Source of the DNA: Acidobacteriaceae bacterium
GTDB lineage: Bacteria; Acidobacteriota; Terriglobia; Terriglobales; Acidobacteriaceae
Length of the DNA stretch: 64,000 nt
NCBI GenBank assembly: GCA_003151155.1
Contig: PLWX01000256.1
Location: 1-64,000 of the forward strand
Reading direction: 5' to 3'
The stretch's first letter is position 1; the number at the start of each line of letters is the position of its first letter. The position numbers and the translations under genes are program-made. This document shows positions 34,304 through 42,063 of the stretch, one piece after another. A model generated the notes under the pieces. It was not told the origin of the DNA, made no database searches, and saw only the letters and a list, made by a program, of their open reading frames with translations.

Positions 34304-35215
34304 CTAACGATGTGCGACCGGAGTCATCCGCTCCATCTCGGCCACCATCCGGTCAGTCGCTGCCAGGCCGAGATAAATCTGGTCCCCTGAAAGTGTCTGC
34401 ACGTGCACGCAGCGGTTGCCACCCCAGATATAAGCTCGCATCCTGCCGATTCCCCGAATGCCCCACCCGCCAAAATCGCGCAATGGATTGCAGCTCTCGG
34501 CGCGGTAGGTCACGATCTCCTGCGCCGGCACAAACCGTAGCGTCAGTCCCAGCGTGCGGATCTCCAGCCCCGCAGTGGTGATGCGATACCGAAATCCCGA
34601 CGCAGCCCACATCGCGCAGCCCAGCATTACTACTCCAATAATTACCGGCACGGTTTGCGACGGACCGTGCAGGTCAAGTAGCAAGCTCGCGGCGAACAAC
34701 CCGATCGCGATCACCAGGAAAATCATCCCCATAACCGGCGACGCATGTGTCTCTTCGGCGATGAGCTCTCCATATTCGCGTGCCCGCTTGCGAGCGACTC
34801 TGATCCTGCCCACTTCGCCGATCAGCAGCGCCCCGCCCATGATCAAGCTCCAAATTCCGAGGGGAAAGTCCAGCGTCTTTGCTTCGCCCAGATTTACCCG
34901 CAGCGTCCCATGCGTGATCCCGAAAAGAATTCCGATTCCCCAGAACTCCGCTACCATCACCAGCCAGCCCAACCCGCTGATCTGCGGAAATCGGCTGAGA
35001 ATAAAAGTGAACAGGCAGAGCAAGCCGAACGCGACTCCAATAATCGTCGTAAACACCGGCTGTTTCGGTGCAAATCCGTTGGCGACGCCCGCTGCATTGA
35101 AGTGCGACGCGATCACCGCCGGCAGGCTGTCATAGGCGCGCCAGATATCCAGCAGCATGGCTACGAACGCCAGCCACGGCACCATCATCGCGATACGCCA
35201 GTTTCTGCTGCACAT
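34304..35215 (-). CDS. DUF1648-containing integral membrane protein
   Basis: A 303-residue protein with about six transmembrane helices. The N-terminus (YDSLPAVIASHFNAAGVANG) matches DUF1648, seen in SdpI-type immunity and other membrane proteins. Two helix pairs follow, and the C-terminal cytoplasmic part (FRYRITTAGLEIRTLGLTLR, RCVHVQTLSGDQIYLG) looks like a bacterial PH-like domain. It is 10 bases downstream of the NfeD-like gene and 88 bases before flotillin, hence part of the same block. Function unknown. Confidence 0.78.
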   Translation of the reverse strand: MCSRNWRIAMMVPWLAFVAMLLDIWRAYDSLPAVIASHFNAAGVANGFAPKQPVFTTIIGVAFGLLCLFTFILSRFPQISGLGWLVMVAEFWGIGILFGITHGTLRVNLGEAKTLDFPLGIWSLIMGGALLIGEVGRIRVARKRAREYGELIAEETHASPVMGMIFLVIAIGLFAASLLLDLHGPSQTVPVIIGVVMLGCAMWAASGFRYRITTAGLEIRTLGLTLRFVPAQEIVTYRAESCNPLRDFGGWGIRGIGRMRAYIWGGNRCVHVQTLSGDQIYLGLAATDRMVAEMERMTPVAHR

Positions 35216-35225
35216 AACTTGCTCC

Positions 35226-35825
35226 TTACTTGCCGTCCTGCATTTGCGCGGTCTGCGAAGTCGAGCCCTCTAGCTCATCCCAGCGACGTACATACGCGAT
35301 ACCCTTCTCGTAACGCGTGACCACGACTTCAATTCCCTTTCCAATCGGATCTCCGGTATCGCTGCGTGCACCGCACACCTGGCGCACACCTTCCTGCACG
35401 AAGACCAGTTCCCCGGTGCCACCCTGCCGGATCGGATTGGTGATCTGTCCCAGCACACCGACTTTCTCGTAATCTGCCGGATCAAGTTCGCCAGTATCTT
35501 TCATCAGCACTTTGGCCAGGAACCAGAACACCGTGGCGCCTCCGACGAAACCACACAACGTTGCCAATAGAACGATCCACGTCCCCAGCGCCGCTTCATG
35601 CACGCTGAGCAAGTAACCCGCACCTCCAAACCATGCGAGAAACGCCATGATCGTCGCGAAGTTAAACGGCGAGACTCCGCCCTTCAGCGCCGGCCCGTGC
35701 CCATGTGCCCCGTGGCCAAAGTGAAAATGTCCATGTGGCAGGTGCACGCTGCCGGAGACGAACGAGAAAATGCTCAGCAGCAACCCGACGAGAAAACAGA
35801 CGAGATAAAAAGCTGTCCAGCTCAT
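35226..35825 (-). CDS. NfeD-like membrane protein (flotillin partner)
   Basis: A 199-residue protein with an N-terminal helix (FYLVCFLVGLLLSIFSFVSG), a His-rich loop (HLPHGHFHFGHGAHGHG), two or three more helices and a C-terminal OB-like beta domain (VGVLGQITNPIRQGGTGELV ... GKGIEVVVTRYEKGIAYVRR), which is the YuaF/NfeD layout. NfeD proteins are usually encoded beside flotillin, as here. The His-rich loop might bind metal. It starts 27 bases after the XRE regulator gene ends, so the regulator probably heads this operon. Confidence 0.8.
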   Translation of the reverse strand: MSWTAFYLVCFLVGLLLSIFSFVSGSVHLPHGHFHFGHGAHGHGPALKGGVSPFNFATIMAFLAWFGGAGYLLSVHEAALGTWIVLLATLCGFVGGATVFWFLAKVLMKDTGELDPADYEKVGVLGQITNPIRQGGTGELVFVQEGVRQVCGARSDTGDPIGKGIEVVVTRYEKGIAYVRRWDELEGSTSQTAQMQDGK

Positions 35826-35852
35826 AACCCTTCTCCGCCCGCTCGCGCGGCC

Positions 35853-36356
35853 TTACACCATCGACCCATAACCCGTTTCCGCTTTTCGCGGATTCGACTG
35901 CAAAACTTCCAGCAACCGCTCCACCAGATCCGGCGTCTCGAGAATGTGCCCGAGCAACACGAGGCAGCGACGCGAATCCGGATGCTTCGCCAATTGCAGC
36001 AGTGCATGCGCCACCTTGGGATCGCGACGGAATCGCTCGGCCCCGCTGATCAGCCACAGGTCCAACTGGTCTTCCATCACCCGCACATCCGAGGTCAGGT
36101 GCTCGTGATACCCATCCGGGTCATCGACGAGGTAGCCCGGATGCACCTTGAAAAACCTTGCCAGCAACAAACGCGTCTGGTTGGTCAGGTGCGGCCGTGC
36201 CCCGCTCTCGATCTGCGAAAGGTACGACTGGCTGATGCTCTGCCCGGCTTCCTCGCGAATCGCTCGGGCGAGTTCCTGCTGTGTCATCTCGCGATCCAGG
36301 CCCCGAAGCGTGCCTTCGACCTCACGCAAGTAGCGAATTTTTTCTCCAAGTCTCAT
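35853..36356 (-). CDS. XRE-family transcriptional regulator
   Basis: A 167-residue regulator with an N-terminal XRE helix-turn-helix: LGEKIRYLREVEGTLRGLDREM would be the first helices, MTQQELARAIREEAGQSISQ and SYLSQIESGARPHLTNQTRL the recognition part. The C-terminal 90 residues are helical and unassigned. ATG 36356 is chosen because a strong sigma-70 promoter (TTGACA-N17-GATAAT) ends about 13 bases upstream, leaving almost no leader. It is first in the block with NfeD, DUF1648, flotillin and PspA genes and probably controls it. Confidence 0.9.
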   Translation of the reverse strand: MRLGEKIRYLREVEGTLRGLDREMTQQELARAIREEAGQSISQSYLSQIESGARPHLTNQTRLLLARFFKVHPGYLVDDPDGYHEHLTSDVRVMEDQLDLWLISGAERFRRDPKVAHALLQLAKHPDSRRCLVLLGHILETPDLVERLLEVLQSNPRKAETGYGSMV

Positions 36357-36363
36357 ATAACGG

Positions 36364-36398
36364 ATTGCAATTATCATATTGCAATCTGCGATTGTCAA
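36364..36398 (-). promoter_or_regulatory. Sigma-70 promoter with two ATTGCAAT operator half-sites
   Basis: On the minus strand TTGACA (36393-36398) and GATAAT (36370-36375) are separated by exactly 17 bp. Two identical 8-bp palindromes ATTGCAAT lie at 36364-36371 (touching the -10) and 36378-36385 (in the spacer), 14 bp apart. A repressor bound there would block RNA polymerase; autoregulation by the XRE protein is inferred. Confidence 0.75.
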
Positions 36399-36571
36399 GA
36401 ATTCTATCTCCCGGCGGCTCAATCAGCTATCCGCTCTCCCAGAACAGGCCCTCCGAAAATCTCTCGATAAAAGGAGATGTATTCGTTGCAGCTGAACGCT
36501 AGAATAACGATTAGCTACTCGCTACGACGCGTCTGTGCACCGCGCCGTCCAGATCGGAGTAATTCCCCTTC

Positions 36572-38764
36572 ATGAAATCTCCTGTGCGATTCGCAGTCCT
36601 TGTCGTGCTTGCGTTCCTTGCCATCAACCTTCCTGTAACTTGCCAAAATACAGATGCAGGTCTCCAAAACAAGCCCTGGATGAACCGCAACCTTGCGCCC
36701 GATGAACGCGCCAATCTCGTTCTCAAAGAGATGACGCTCGACGAGAAGATCAATCTCGTCCACGGTCAGGGTATGGAAGGTTTCGGTCGTCCCGTGCCGC
36801 ACTCCGAGCTCGGCAATGGCGGGGCTGGATTTGTACTCGGAGTTGAGAGATTAGGAATTCCCATCATCCAGATGAGCGACGCCGCCTATGGCGTTCGGCA
36901 GAGCGCGGTCAACGGCCGCTACTCCACGGCACTCCCTTCGAATGTTGGATCCGCCGCGAGCTGGGATCCGCAAGCTGCGTGTGAATACGGTGCGTTGATT
37001 GGCAGGGAGCTTCGCGCCCAGGGCTACAACATGACTCTTGGCGGTGGCGTAAACCTGACCCGCGAACCACGCAACGGCCGCACCTTCGAATACATGGGAG
37101 AAGACCCGGTCCTCGCCGGAACGCTGGTTGGCAACCGAATTCGTTGCGAACAGGCACAGCATGTGCTCGGCGATATCAAACACTACGCGGTCAACGATCA
37201 GGAGAGTGGCCGCACCGAAGTGAATGTCGTCATCAGCCATCGTGCGATGCGCGAATCCGATCTGCTGGCTTTCGAAATCGGCCTCGAGATCGGCCAGCCC
37301 GCCGGTGTCATGTGTTCTTACAACCTGGTGAATGGCGATTACGCCTGCGAGAACAAGTATCTGCTCAAGGATGTTCTGAAAGGCGACTGGAAGTTCAAGG
37401 GTTTTGTCCTCTCCGATTGGGGCGCGACCCACAGCACCGAGAAGGCTTCAGCAGCTGGTCTCGATAACGAGGAACCTTTCGGCGACCTCTTCGGCGACAA
37501 ACTCAAGGCGGCAGTGCAATCTGGAAAGGTATCGCAGGCCGAGCTTGACGATCACGTTCGCCGCATTCTCCGCTCCGAGTTTGCGGCTGGAATTGTGGAC
37601 AACCCGATGCGCCGCTCTGTAGTGGATGTCGACGCCGAGCAGGAAATCGCGCGGAAGCTCGAAGAAAGCAGCATCGTGCTTCTGAAAAATCGCGACAACG
37701 TTTTACCGCTTGACCGGAACAAAGTGCATTCCATTGCTGTCATCGGAGAACACGCCGATTACGGCATGATCTCCGGGGGCGGCTCCGCCCAAGTCGACCC
37801 TCCGGGGCAGGCGCATGAATGGCAGGCGCAGGTCTGGTTCCCAACCTCACCTATGAAAGCCCTACAGGCAAAAGCCCCCGGCGCAAAGGTGCAATTCAAC
37901 TCCGGAGCGGATACCTCGAGCGCCGCGGCCCTCGCTAAACAATCCGACGTGGCGATCGTATTCGTGCGTCAGTGGATCAGTGAAGGCATGGATCTGCCCA
38001 ACCTTTCACTACCAAACCATCAGGACGCGTTGATCGAGAAAGTGGCTGCTACCAATCCGCATACCATCGTTGTGCTCGAGTCGGGAACCGCCGTTACCAT
38101 GCCGTGGCTCGATCACGTCAGCGGTATCGTAGAAGCCTGGTACGGGGGCAGCAAAGGCGCCGATGCCGTTGCCAACGTTCTCTTCGGAGACGTCAATCCG
38201 TCGGGCAAGCTCCCGATGACGTTCCCGCGAAGTATCGAAGACTTGCCGCATTCGAAACTTTCCGAGCCGCCCACCGGCTTGAAAGACCCTTCGACCGAAA
38301 AACATCCAGAACTTGCGAGGGCCACCTTCTCCGTCAATTACGACGAAGGCTTGAAAGTCGGCTACAAGTGGTACGACGCAGAAAAGAAGCCCGTGCTCTT
38401 CCCCTTCGGCTTTGGACTGTCATACACGCAATTCGCGTACAGCGACTTGAAAGTGTCTTCCGGTCCTTCGACGCAAGTGAGCTTCCTGGTCAAAAACACA
38501 GGAACTCGCGCCGGCGAAGAGGTCGCCGAGGTTTACGCAGCGTTGCCCGCAAATGCCGGCGAGCCGCCCAAACGCCTTGTGGGATGGAGCAAGGTCTCTC
38601 TTCAACCCGGAGAATCCAGGCAAGTCACAGTCACTATTCCTGCAAAGTATTTGTCCATCTTCGATGAACACGAGAATGCCTGGAAGCTTCTTCCCGGCAG
38701 CTACAACTTCCTGGTCGGCGGATCATCGCAAGATCTTCCACTCAAGCAGGATGCGACTTTCTAG
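36572..38764 (+). CDS. Secreted GH3 beta-glucosidase
   Basis: A 730-residue exported glycoside hydrolase family 3 enzyme. After the signal peptide (MKSPVRFAVLVVLAFLAINL) come the TIM-barrel domain (MTLDEKINLVHGQG, GVNLTREPRNGRTFEYMGED, DIKHYAVNDQESGR) with nucleophile Asp in GFVLSDWGATHS, the second alpha/beta domain (SSIVLLKNRDNVLPLD, AIVFVRQWISEGMD), and a fibronectin-III-like end (FPFGFGLSYTQFAYSDL). It would hydrolyse oligosaccharide glucosides in the periplasm or outside. It is monocistronic and ends at a strong terminator. Confidence 0.95.
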   Translation: MKSPVRFAVLVVLAFLAINLPVTCQNTDAGLQNKPWMNRNLAPDERANLVLKEMTLDEKINLVHGQGMEGFGRPVPHSELGNGGAGFVLGVERLGIPIIQMSDAAYGVRQSAVNGRYSTALPSNVGSAASWDPQAACEYGALIGRELRAQGYNMTLGGGVNLTREPRNGRTFEYMGEDPVLAGTLVGNRIRCEQAQHVLGDIKHYAVNDQESGRTEVNVVISHRAMRESDLLAFEIGLEIGQPAGVMCSYNLVNGDYACENKYLLKDVLKGDWKFKGFVLSDWGATHSTEKASAAGLDNEEPFGDLFGDKLKAAVQSGKVSQAELDDHVRRILRSEFAAGIVDNPMRRSVVDVDAEQEIARKLEESSIVLLKNRDNVLPLDRNKVHSIAVIGEHADYGMISGGGSAQVDPPGQAHEWQAQVWFPTSPMKALQAKAPGAKVQFNSGADTSSAAALAKQSDVAIVFVRQWISEGMDLPNLSLPNHQDALIEKVAATNPHTIVVLESGTAVTMPWLDHVSGIVEAWYGGSKGADAVANVLFGDVNPSGKLPMTFPRSIEDLPHSKLSEPPTGLKDPSTEKHPELARATFSVNYDEGLKVGYKWYDAEKKPVLFPFGFGLSYTQFAYSDLKVSSGPSTQVSFLVKNTGTRAGEEVAEVYAALPANAGEPPKRLVGWSKVSLQPGESRQVTVTIPAKYLSIFDEHENAWKLLPGSYNFLVGGSSQDLPLKQDATF

Positions 38765-38785
38765 CTCGTTTTGTTCAGGCAATAG

Positions 38786-38816
38786 AAAACCCCGCCTGTC
38801 CCAAGGCGGGGTTTTT
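38786..38816. terminator. Strong bidirectional rho-independent terminator
   Basis: Perfect 12-bp stem AAAACCCCGCCT / AGGCGGGGTTTT, 6-base loop, followed by T. The A-run on the left serves the converging minus-strand gene. Confidence 0.92.
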
Positions 38817-38838
38817 CGCTAGCGGCCGCTTCTGTCGG

Positions 38839-39165
38839 CTAGCGGTCATCCCAATCGCGATGGTGCTCGCGCCACTCGTGACGCTCATGCTCCAACCGCT
38901 CGCGGCGTACATGCTCCTCATGCTGCCAATGTCGATCGCGGTCGTAGTTCCGGTAATATCGGTCGCCGTCGTAGTTGCGGTAGTAGCCGTTATACGGAGC
39001 CTGATAGTAGCCGCCGTTATACACGCGGGTCGTGTACGAATACCCATTGCTCACGCAGGTCTGCCGGTCGCCGTCGCGGTCGAGATAGCAATACCCCTCT
39101 TGCGCCATCGCGGGCAGGGCCAACGCTGCAATCGTTGCAAGGCCAAGAATAATTTTCGTCTTCAT
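38839..39165 (-). CDS. Small secreted Tyr/Arg/Asp-rich protein, paralogue 1
   Basis: A 108-residue exported protein. The signal peptide MKTKIILGLATIAALALPAM is nearly identical to that of the neighbour at 39382. The mature part is low-complexity: YRNYDGDRYYRNYDRDRHWQ followed by alternating His, Glu and Arg (HVRRERLEHERHEWREHHRD). No family is recognised. Two Cys residues (CYLDRDGDRQTC) could form a disulfide. The upstream 130 bases are conserved with the paralogue, indicating tandem duplication and shared regulation. Confidence 0.78.
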   Translation of the reverse strand: MKTKIILGLATIAALALPAMAQEGYCYLDRDGDRQTCVSNGYSYTTRVYNGGYYQAPYNGYYRNYDGDRYYRNYDRDRHWQHEEHVRRERLEHERHEWREHHRDWDDR

Positions 39166-39177
39166 GATTTTCCTTGC

Positions 39178-39320
39178 TTGATGTTGAGCGGTCACGCTGC
39201 TCCGTTGGCCGTCTCTCGTGTTCAGCAAAAGAAACCCATCGCTGCGCGCATAGTTGCGAGAAACGTTGACCCTACTCTGAACATATCCTTTCAGCCAATC
39301 TTCAGAAAGCCAGCAGTGAC
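39178..39320 (-). promoter_or_regulatory. Conserved upstream region of small secreted paralogue 1
   Basis: Shares several blocks with 39672-39820, including GAGACGGCCAACGG and CAGCGTGACCGC. At the distal end TTTCAG (39289-39294) and CTTCAG (39300-39305) stand 11 bp apart, the spacing used by OmpR/PhoB-type response regulators. Confidence 0.6.
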
Positions 39321-39381
39321 AAGGGTTTCAAGAGAAACAAAAAGTCCCGCCGGTTAGCGGGACTGTCTGCACGCGCTTTGA

Positions 39382-39666
39382 TTAGCGTCGGTAACCATCG
39401 TGCTCGCGGTACTCGCGATTCCTCTCCATCTGTTCCCGCCGCTCGCGTTGTTCTCGAGCTTGATTACGCCAGTAGTCATCGCGATCGTACGCGCGGAAAT
39501 GATTGTCGCCATCGTAGCGGCGGTAGGCATCGGCGTCATAGCGATAGTTCTGCGTGTAAATCGCGCGCTGATCATCGCGATCGCGATACCGGTTTCCTTC
39601 TTCTGCCGTTGCCGGAAGAGCCAGAGCTGCCAGGGTTGCGAGACCAAGAACGATTTTCGTTTTCAT
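39382..39666 (-). CDS. Small secreted Arg/Tyr/Asp-rich protein, paralogue 2
   Basis: A 94-residue exported protein with signal MKTKIVLGLATLAALALPAT and a charged low-complexity mature part (YRRYDGDNHFRAYDRDDYWR, QREQMERNREYREHDGYRR). It has no Cys, unlike paralogue 1. The GAGGAGG ribosome binding site precedes the ATG closely. Tandem arrangement, shared signal and shared upstream region point to duplication of a stress-regulated secreted protein. Function unknown. Confidence 0.78.
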   Translation of the reverse strand: MKTKIVLGLATLAALALPATAEEGNRYRDRDDQRAIYTQNYRYDADAYRRYDGDNHFRAYDRDDYWRNQAREQRERREQMERNREYREHDGYRR

Positions 39667-39671
39667 ACTTC

Positions 39672-39820
39672 CTCCTCTGGTATTGGGCGGTCACGCTGTC
39701 CCGTTGGCCGTCTCTCTTGTTCAGTAGAGGAAACACTCCGACATCTTCGTAGTTGCGCTTGAGAGTGACCCTAAGGTGGGAAATAAGCTTTCAGCTAACC
39801 TTCAGAAACCCTTTATTAAC
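39672..39820 (-). promoter_or_regulatory. Conserved upstream region of small secreted paralogue 2
   Basis: Same blocks as the region before paralogue 1 at almost the same distance from the start codon. TTTCAG (39789-39794) and CTTCAG (39800-39805) again stand 11 bp apart, exactly 500 bp from the first pair. Confidence 0.6.
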
Positions 39821-39840
39821 GAGGGCTTTCGCAACTTCTG

Positions 39841-40707
39841 TTACAGCCCTGCGGCAATCCGCGAACGTGGATCCAGGTAGTCGCGCAGCGCATCGCCGAT
39901 GAAGTTAAACGCCAGCACGGCGAACATCACCGCGAGCGCCGGGAAGATCACGATGTGCGGCGCATCGAAGAGATGTGAGCGCGCGTCATTGAGCATCGTT
40001 CCCCAACTTGCCGTGGGTGGCGGTACTCCGAGGCCGAGGAAACTCATGGTGGCTTCGGCGAGAATTGCGCCCGCCATTCCAATTGCCGCTTGCACGATCA
40101 CTGGCTGCAAAATGTTGGGAAGAATATGCCGCACGATGACGCGGGCATCGCTGGCGCCCAATGCACGGGCTGCTTCCACAAACTCTCGATCGCGCACCGC
40201 CAGCACCTGCGCGCGTACGAGACGCGCGTAGCCTACCCATCCGCCGATCACGAGCGCGAGAATCAGGTTCCAGATGCCTGGTCCGAGGAACGCCACGAAT
40301 GCAATCGCCAGCAGTATCCCGGGGAACGACAGAAACGCGTTCATTACTACTATGTTGAAGAAGCGATCGAACTTTCCGCCATAGTAGCCCGCGATCGATC
40401 CGAAGAGAATACCGAGCGCCAGAGATCCAGCGACCACGCAGCTCCCGACCAGCATGGAAATCCGCGAACCATAGATGATGCGCGAGAGAATATCGCGTCC
40501 GAGTTCGTCGGTGCCAAACCAATGCGTATGCGAAGGCGGTTGCAGGCGGATTGTCAGATCGAGTTGTGCTGGATCGTAAGGCGACAGCCACGGCGCAAAG
40601 ACAGCGCAGAGGACGAAGAGAATCACCAGCACCGTGCCCGCCGTGGCAAGCGGATTGTACTGCGCAGCGCGTCGCCACACCGGCAAGGGAGTGGAGGCTG
40701 TCGCCAT
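39841..40707 (-). CDS. Dipeptide/oligopeptide ABC transporter permease, DppC type
   Basis: A 288-residue inner-membrane permease of the peptide/nickel ABC importer family. HWFGTDELGRDILSRIIYGS is the DppC/OppC N-terminal signature; YVEAARALGASD-like FVEAARALGASDARVIVRHI is the EAA loop that contacts the ATPase; the end (FNFIGDALRDYLDPRSRI) is the standard C-terminus. It directly follows ntrX with no gap. The matching DppB-type gene is 19 kb away at 59615, and no ATPase or binding protein is in the window. Confidence 0.93.
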   Translation of the reverse strand: MATASTPLPVWRRAAQYNPLATAGTVLVILFVLCAVFAPWLSPYDPAQLDLTIRLQPPSHTHWFGTDELGRDILSRIIYGSRISMLVGSCVVAGSLALGILFGSIAGYYGGKFDRFFNIVVMNAFLSFPGILLAIAFVAFLGPGIWNLILALVIGGWVGYARLVRAQVLAVRDREFVEAARALGASDARVIVRHILPNILQPVIVQAAIGMAGAILAEATMSFLGLGVPPPTASWGTMLNDARSHLFDAPHIVIFPALAVMFAVLAFNFIGDALRDYLDPRSRIAAGL

Positions 40708-42063
40708 CTATTCTTTCACCGCAATGCCAAGGGCTTTCATCTTACGGTACATGTGGCTTCGCTCCAGGCCTAACACTTCGGCAGTGCGGCTGACGTTGCC
40801 GTGATTCTCATCCAGCTTCTTCAGGATGTAATCGCGCTCGTACGCTGCCCTCGCCTGGTGCAGGCTGGTGAATTCGCCAAATCCCCCGCGCCGCGCACCT
40901 TCGCGATACACCAACGGTGGTAAATGTTTTCGGTCCAGCTTGGAGACTGTCGGGTTCATGATCACGACCCGTTCGATCACGTTGCGCAGCTCGCGGACAT
41001 TCCCTGGCCATGCATACCGCATCAGCGTTTCGATAGCGTCGTCAGTAATTTCCTTCGGTCGCCGGTTGTACTGGGAAGAGATATCCCGGAGGAAATGCCG
41101 CACCAGCATCGGAATATCTTCTTTGCGGTCGCGCAGCGGAGGAACATAAAACGGAATTACGTTCAGCCGGTAAAAAAGGTCTTCGCGGAAATTGCCTTTA
41201 TCGATCTCGTCTTCGAGGTCTTTATTTGTCGCGGCAATCACCCGCGTATCTACGCGCACGGGTTCTTCGCTGCCCACCGGCTCAAAACGTCCTTCGTCCA
41301 GCGTGCGCAGCACCTTTGATTGCGTCTTCAGGCTCATATCGCCGACTTCATCGAGGAACAACGTGCCACCATCTGACTTAAAGAACTTCCCTTCTTTATC
41401 GGTCGTCGCCCCGGCAAACGATCCCTTACGATGCCCGAAAAGTTCGCTTTCGATCAGGTCTTCCGGGATTGCGGCGCAATTCACTTCCACGAACATCGCG
41501 TCTTTGCGTAAGCTCTGCGCATGGATCGCCCGTGCCACCAGTTCTTTGCCCGACCCGCTCTCTCCGTATATCAGCACGCGCCCATTGGTCGGCGCCATCA
41601 GCCCGATCTGCTGCCGTACAGCTTTCATCGGGATACTGTCGCCCACGATGACACTCTTCGTTTGCAGCTGACGCTTGAGTTCGAGATTCTCACTGCGCAT
41701 GCGCTTGGCATCGAGCGCGTTCTTGATCACGATCAGAGTTCGGTCGATCGAGAGGGGCTTCTCGAGGAAGTCAAACGCCCCAAGCTTCGTCGCACGCACC
41801 GCGGTCTCGATCGTGCCATGCCCGGAGATCATAATGACCTCGGGATGGTCTTCGATCTCCTGGATCTTGCTGAGAGCGTCAAGCCCATCCATGCCCGGCA
41901 GCCAAATATCGAGCATCACCACGTCGAATGGCTTGCGGCGAAGGCCTTCCAGACCTTGCTCCGCACTCTCGGCAACGGCAATGTTGTAGCCTTCGTCCTC
42001 GAGCACGCCTTTCAGCGTCTCCCGGATAGCGGCTTCATCATCAACGATCAGAATGTTGTGCAT
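40708..42063 (-). CDS. ntrX: Sigma-54-type response regulator, NtrX-like, with altered GAFTGA loop
   Basis: A 451-residue regulator: receiver (LIVDDEAAIRETLKG, phosphoacceptor Asp in DVVMLDIWLPGMDG), AAA+ domain (YGESGSGKELVARAIH Walker A, GGTLFLDEVGDMS Walker B), and Fis-type helix-turn-helix (NHGNVSRTAEVLGLERSHMY). The loop that normally reads GAFTGA and contacts sigma-54 reads GSFAGA, with Ala at residue 217 in place of the key Thr, so sigma-54 activation may be lost or changed. The start overlaps the end of ntrY by 23 bases. NtrYX systems respond to nitrogen or envelope/redox signals. Confidence 0.9.
   Translation of the reverse strand: MHNILIVDDEAAIRETLKGVLEDEGYNIAVAESAEQGLEGLRRKPFDVVMLDIWLPGMDGLDALSKIQEIEDHPEVIMISGHGTIETAVRATKLGAFDFLEKPLSIDRTLIVIKNALDAKRMRSENLELKRQLQTKSVIVGDSIPMKAVRQQIGLMAPTNGRVLIYGESGSGKELVARAIHAQSLRKDAMFVEVNCAAIPEDLIESELFGHRKGSFAGATTDKEGKFFKSDGGTLFLDEVGDMSLKTQSKVLRTLDEGRFEPVGSEEPVRVDTRVIAATNKDLEDEIDKGNFREDLFYRLNVIPFYVPPLRDRKEDIPMLVRHFLRDISSQYNRRPKEITDDAIETLMRYAWPGNVRELRNVIERVVIMNPTVSKLDRKHLPPLVYREGARRGGFGEFTSLHQARAAYERDYILKKLDENHGNVSRTAEVLGLERSHMYRKMKALGIAVKE

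Noticed and set aside
39178..39320. Longer start for small secreted paralogue 1 reaching 39228
   Set aside because: The extra N-terminal residues come from the conserved regulatory region; the signal peptide starting at 39165 matches the paralogue exactly.
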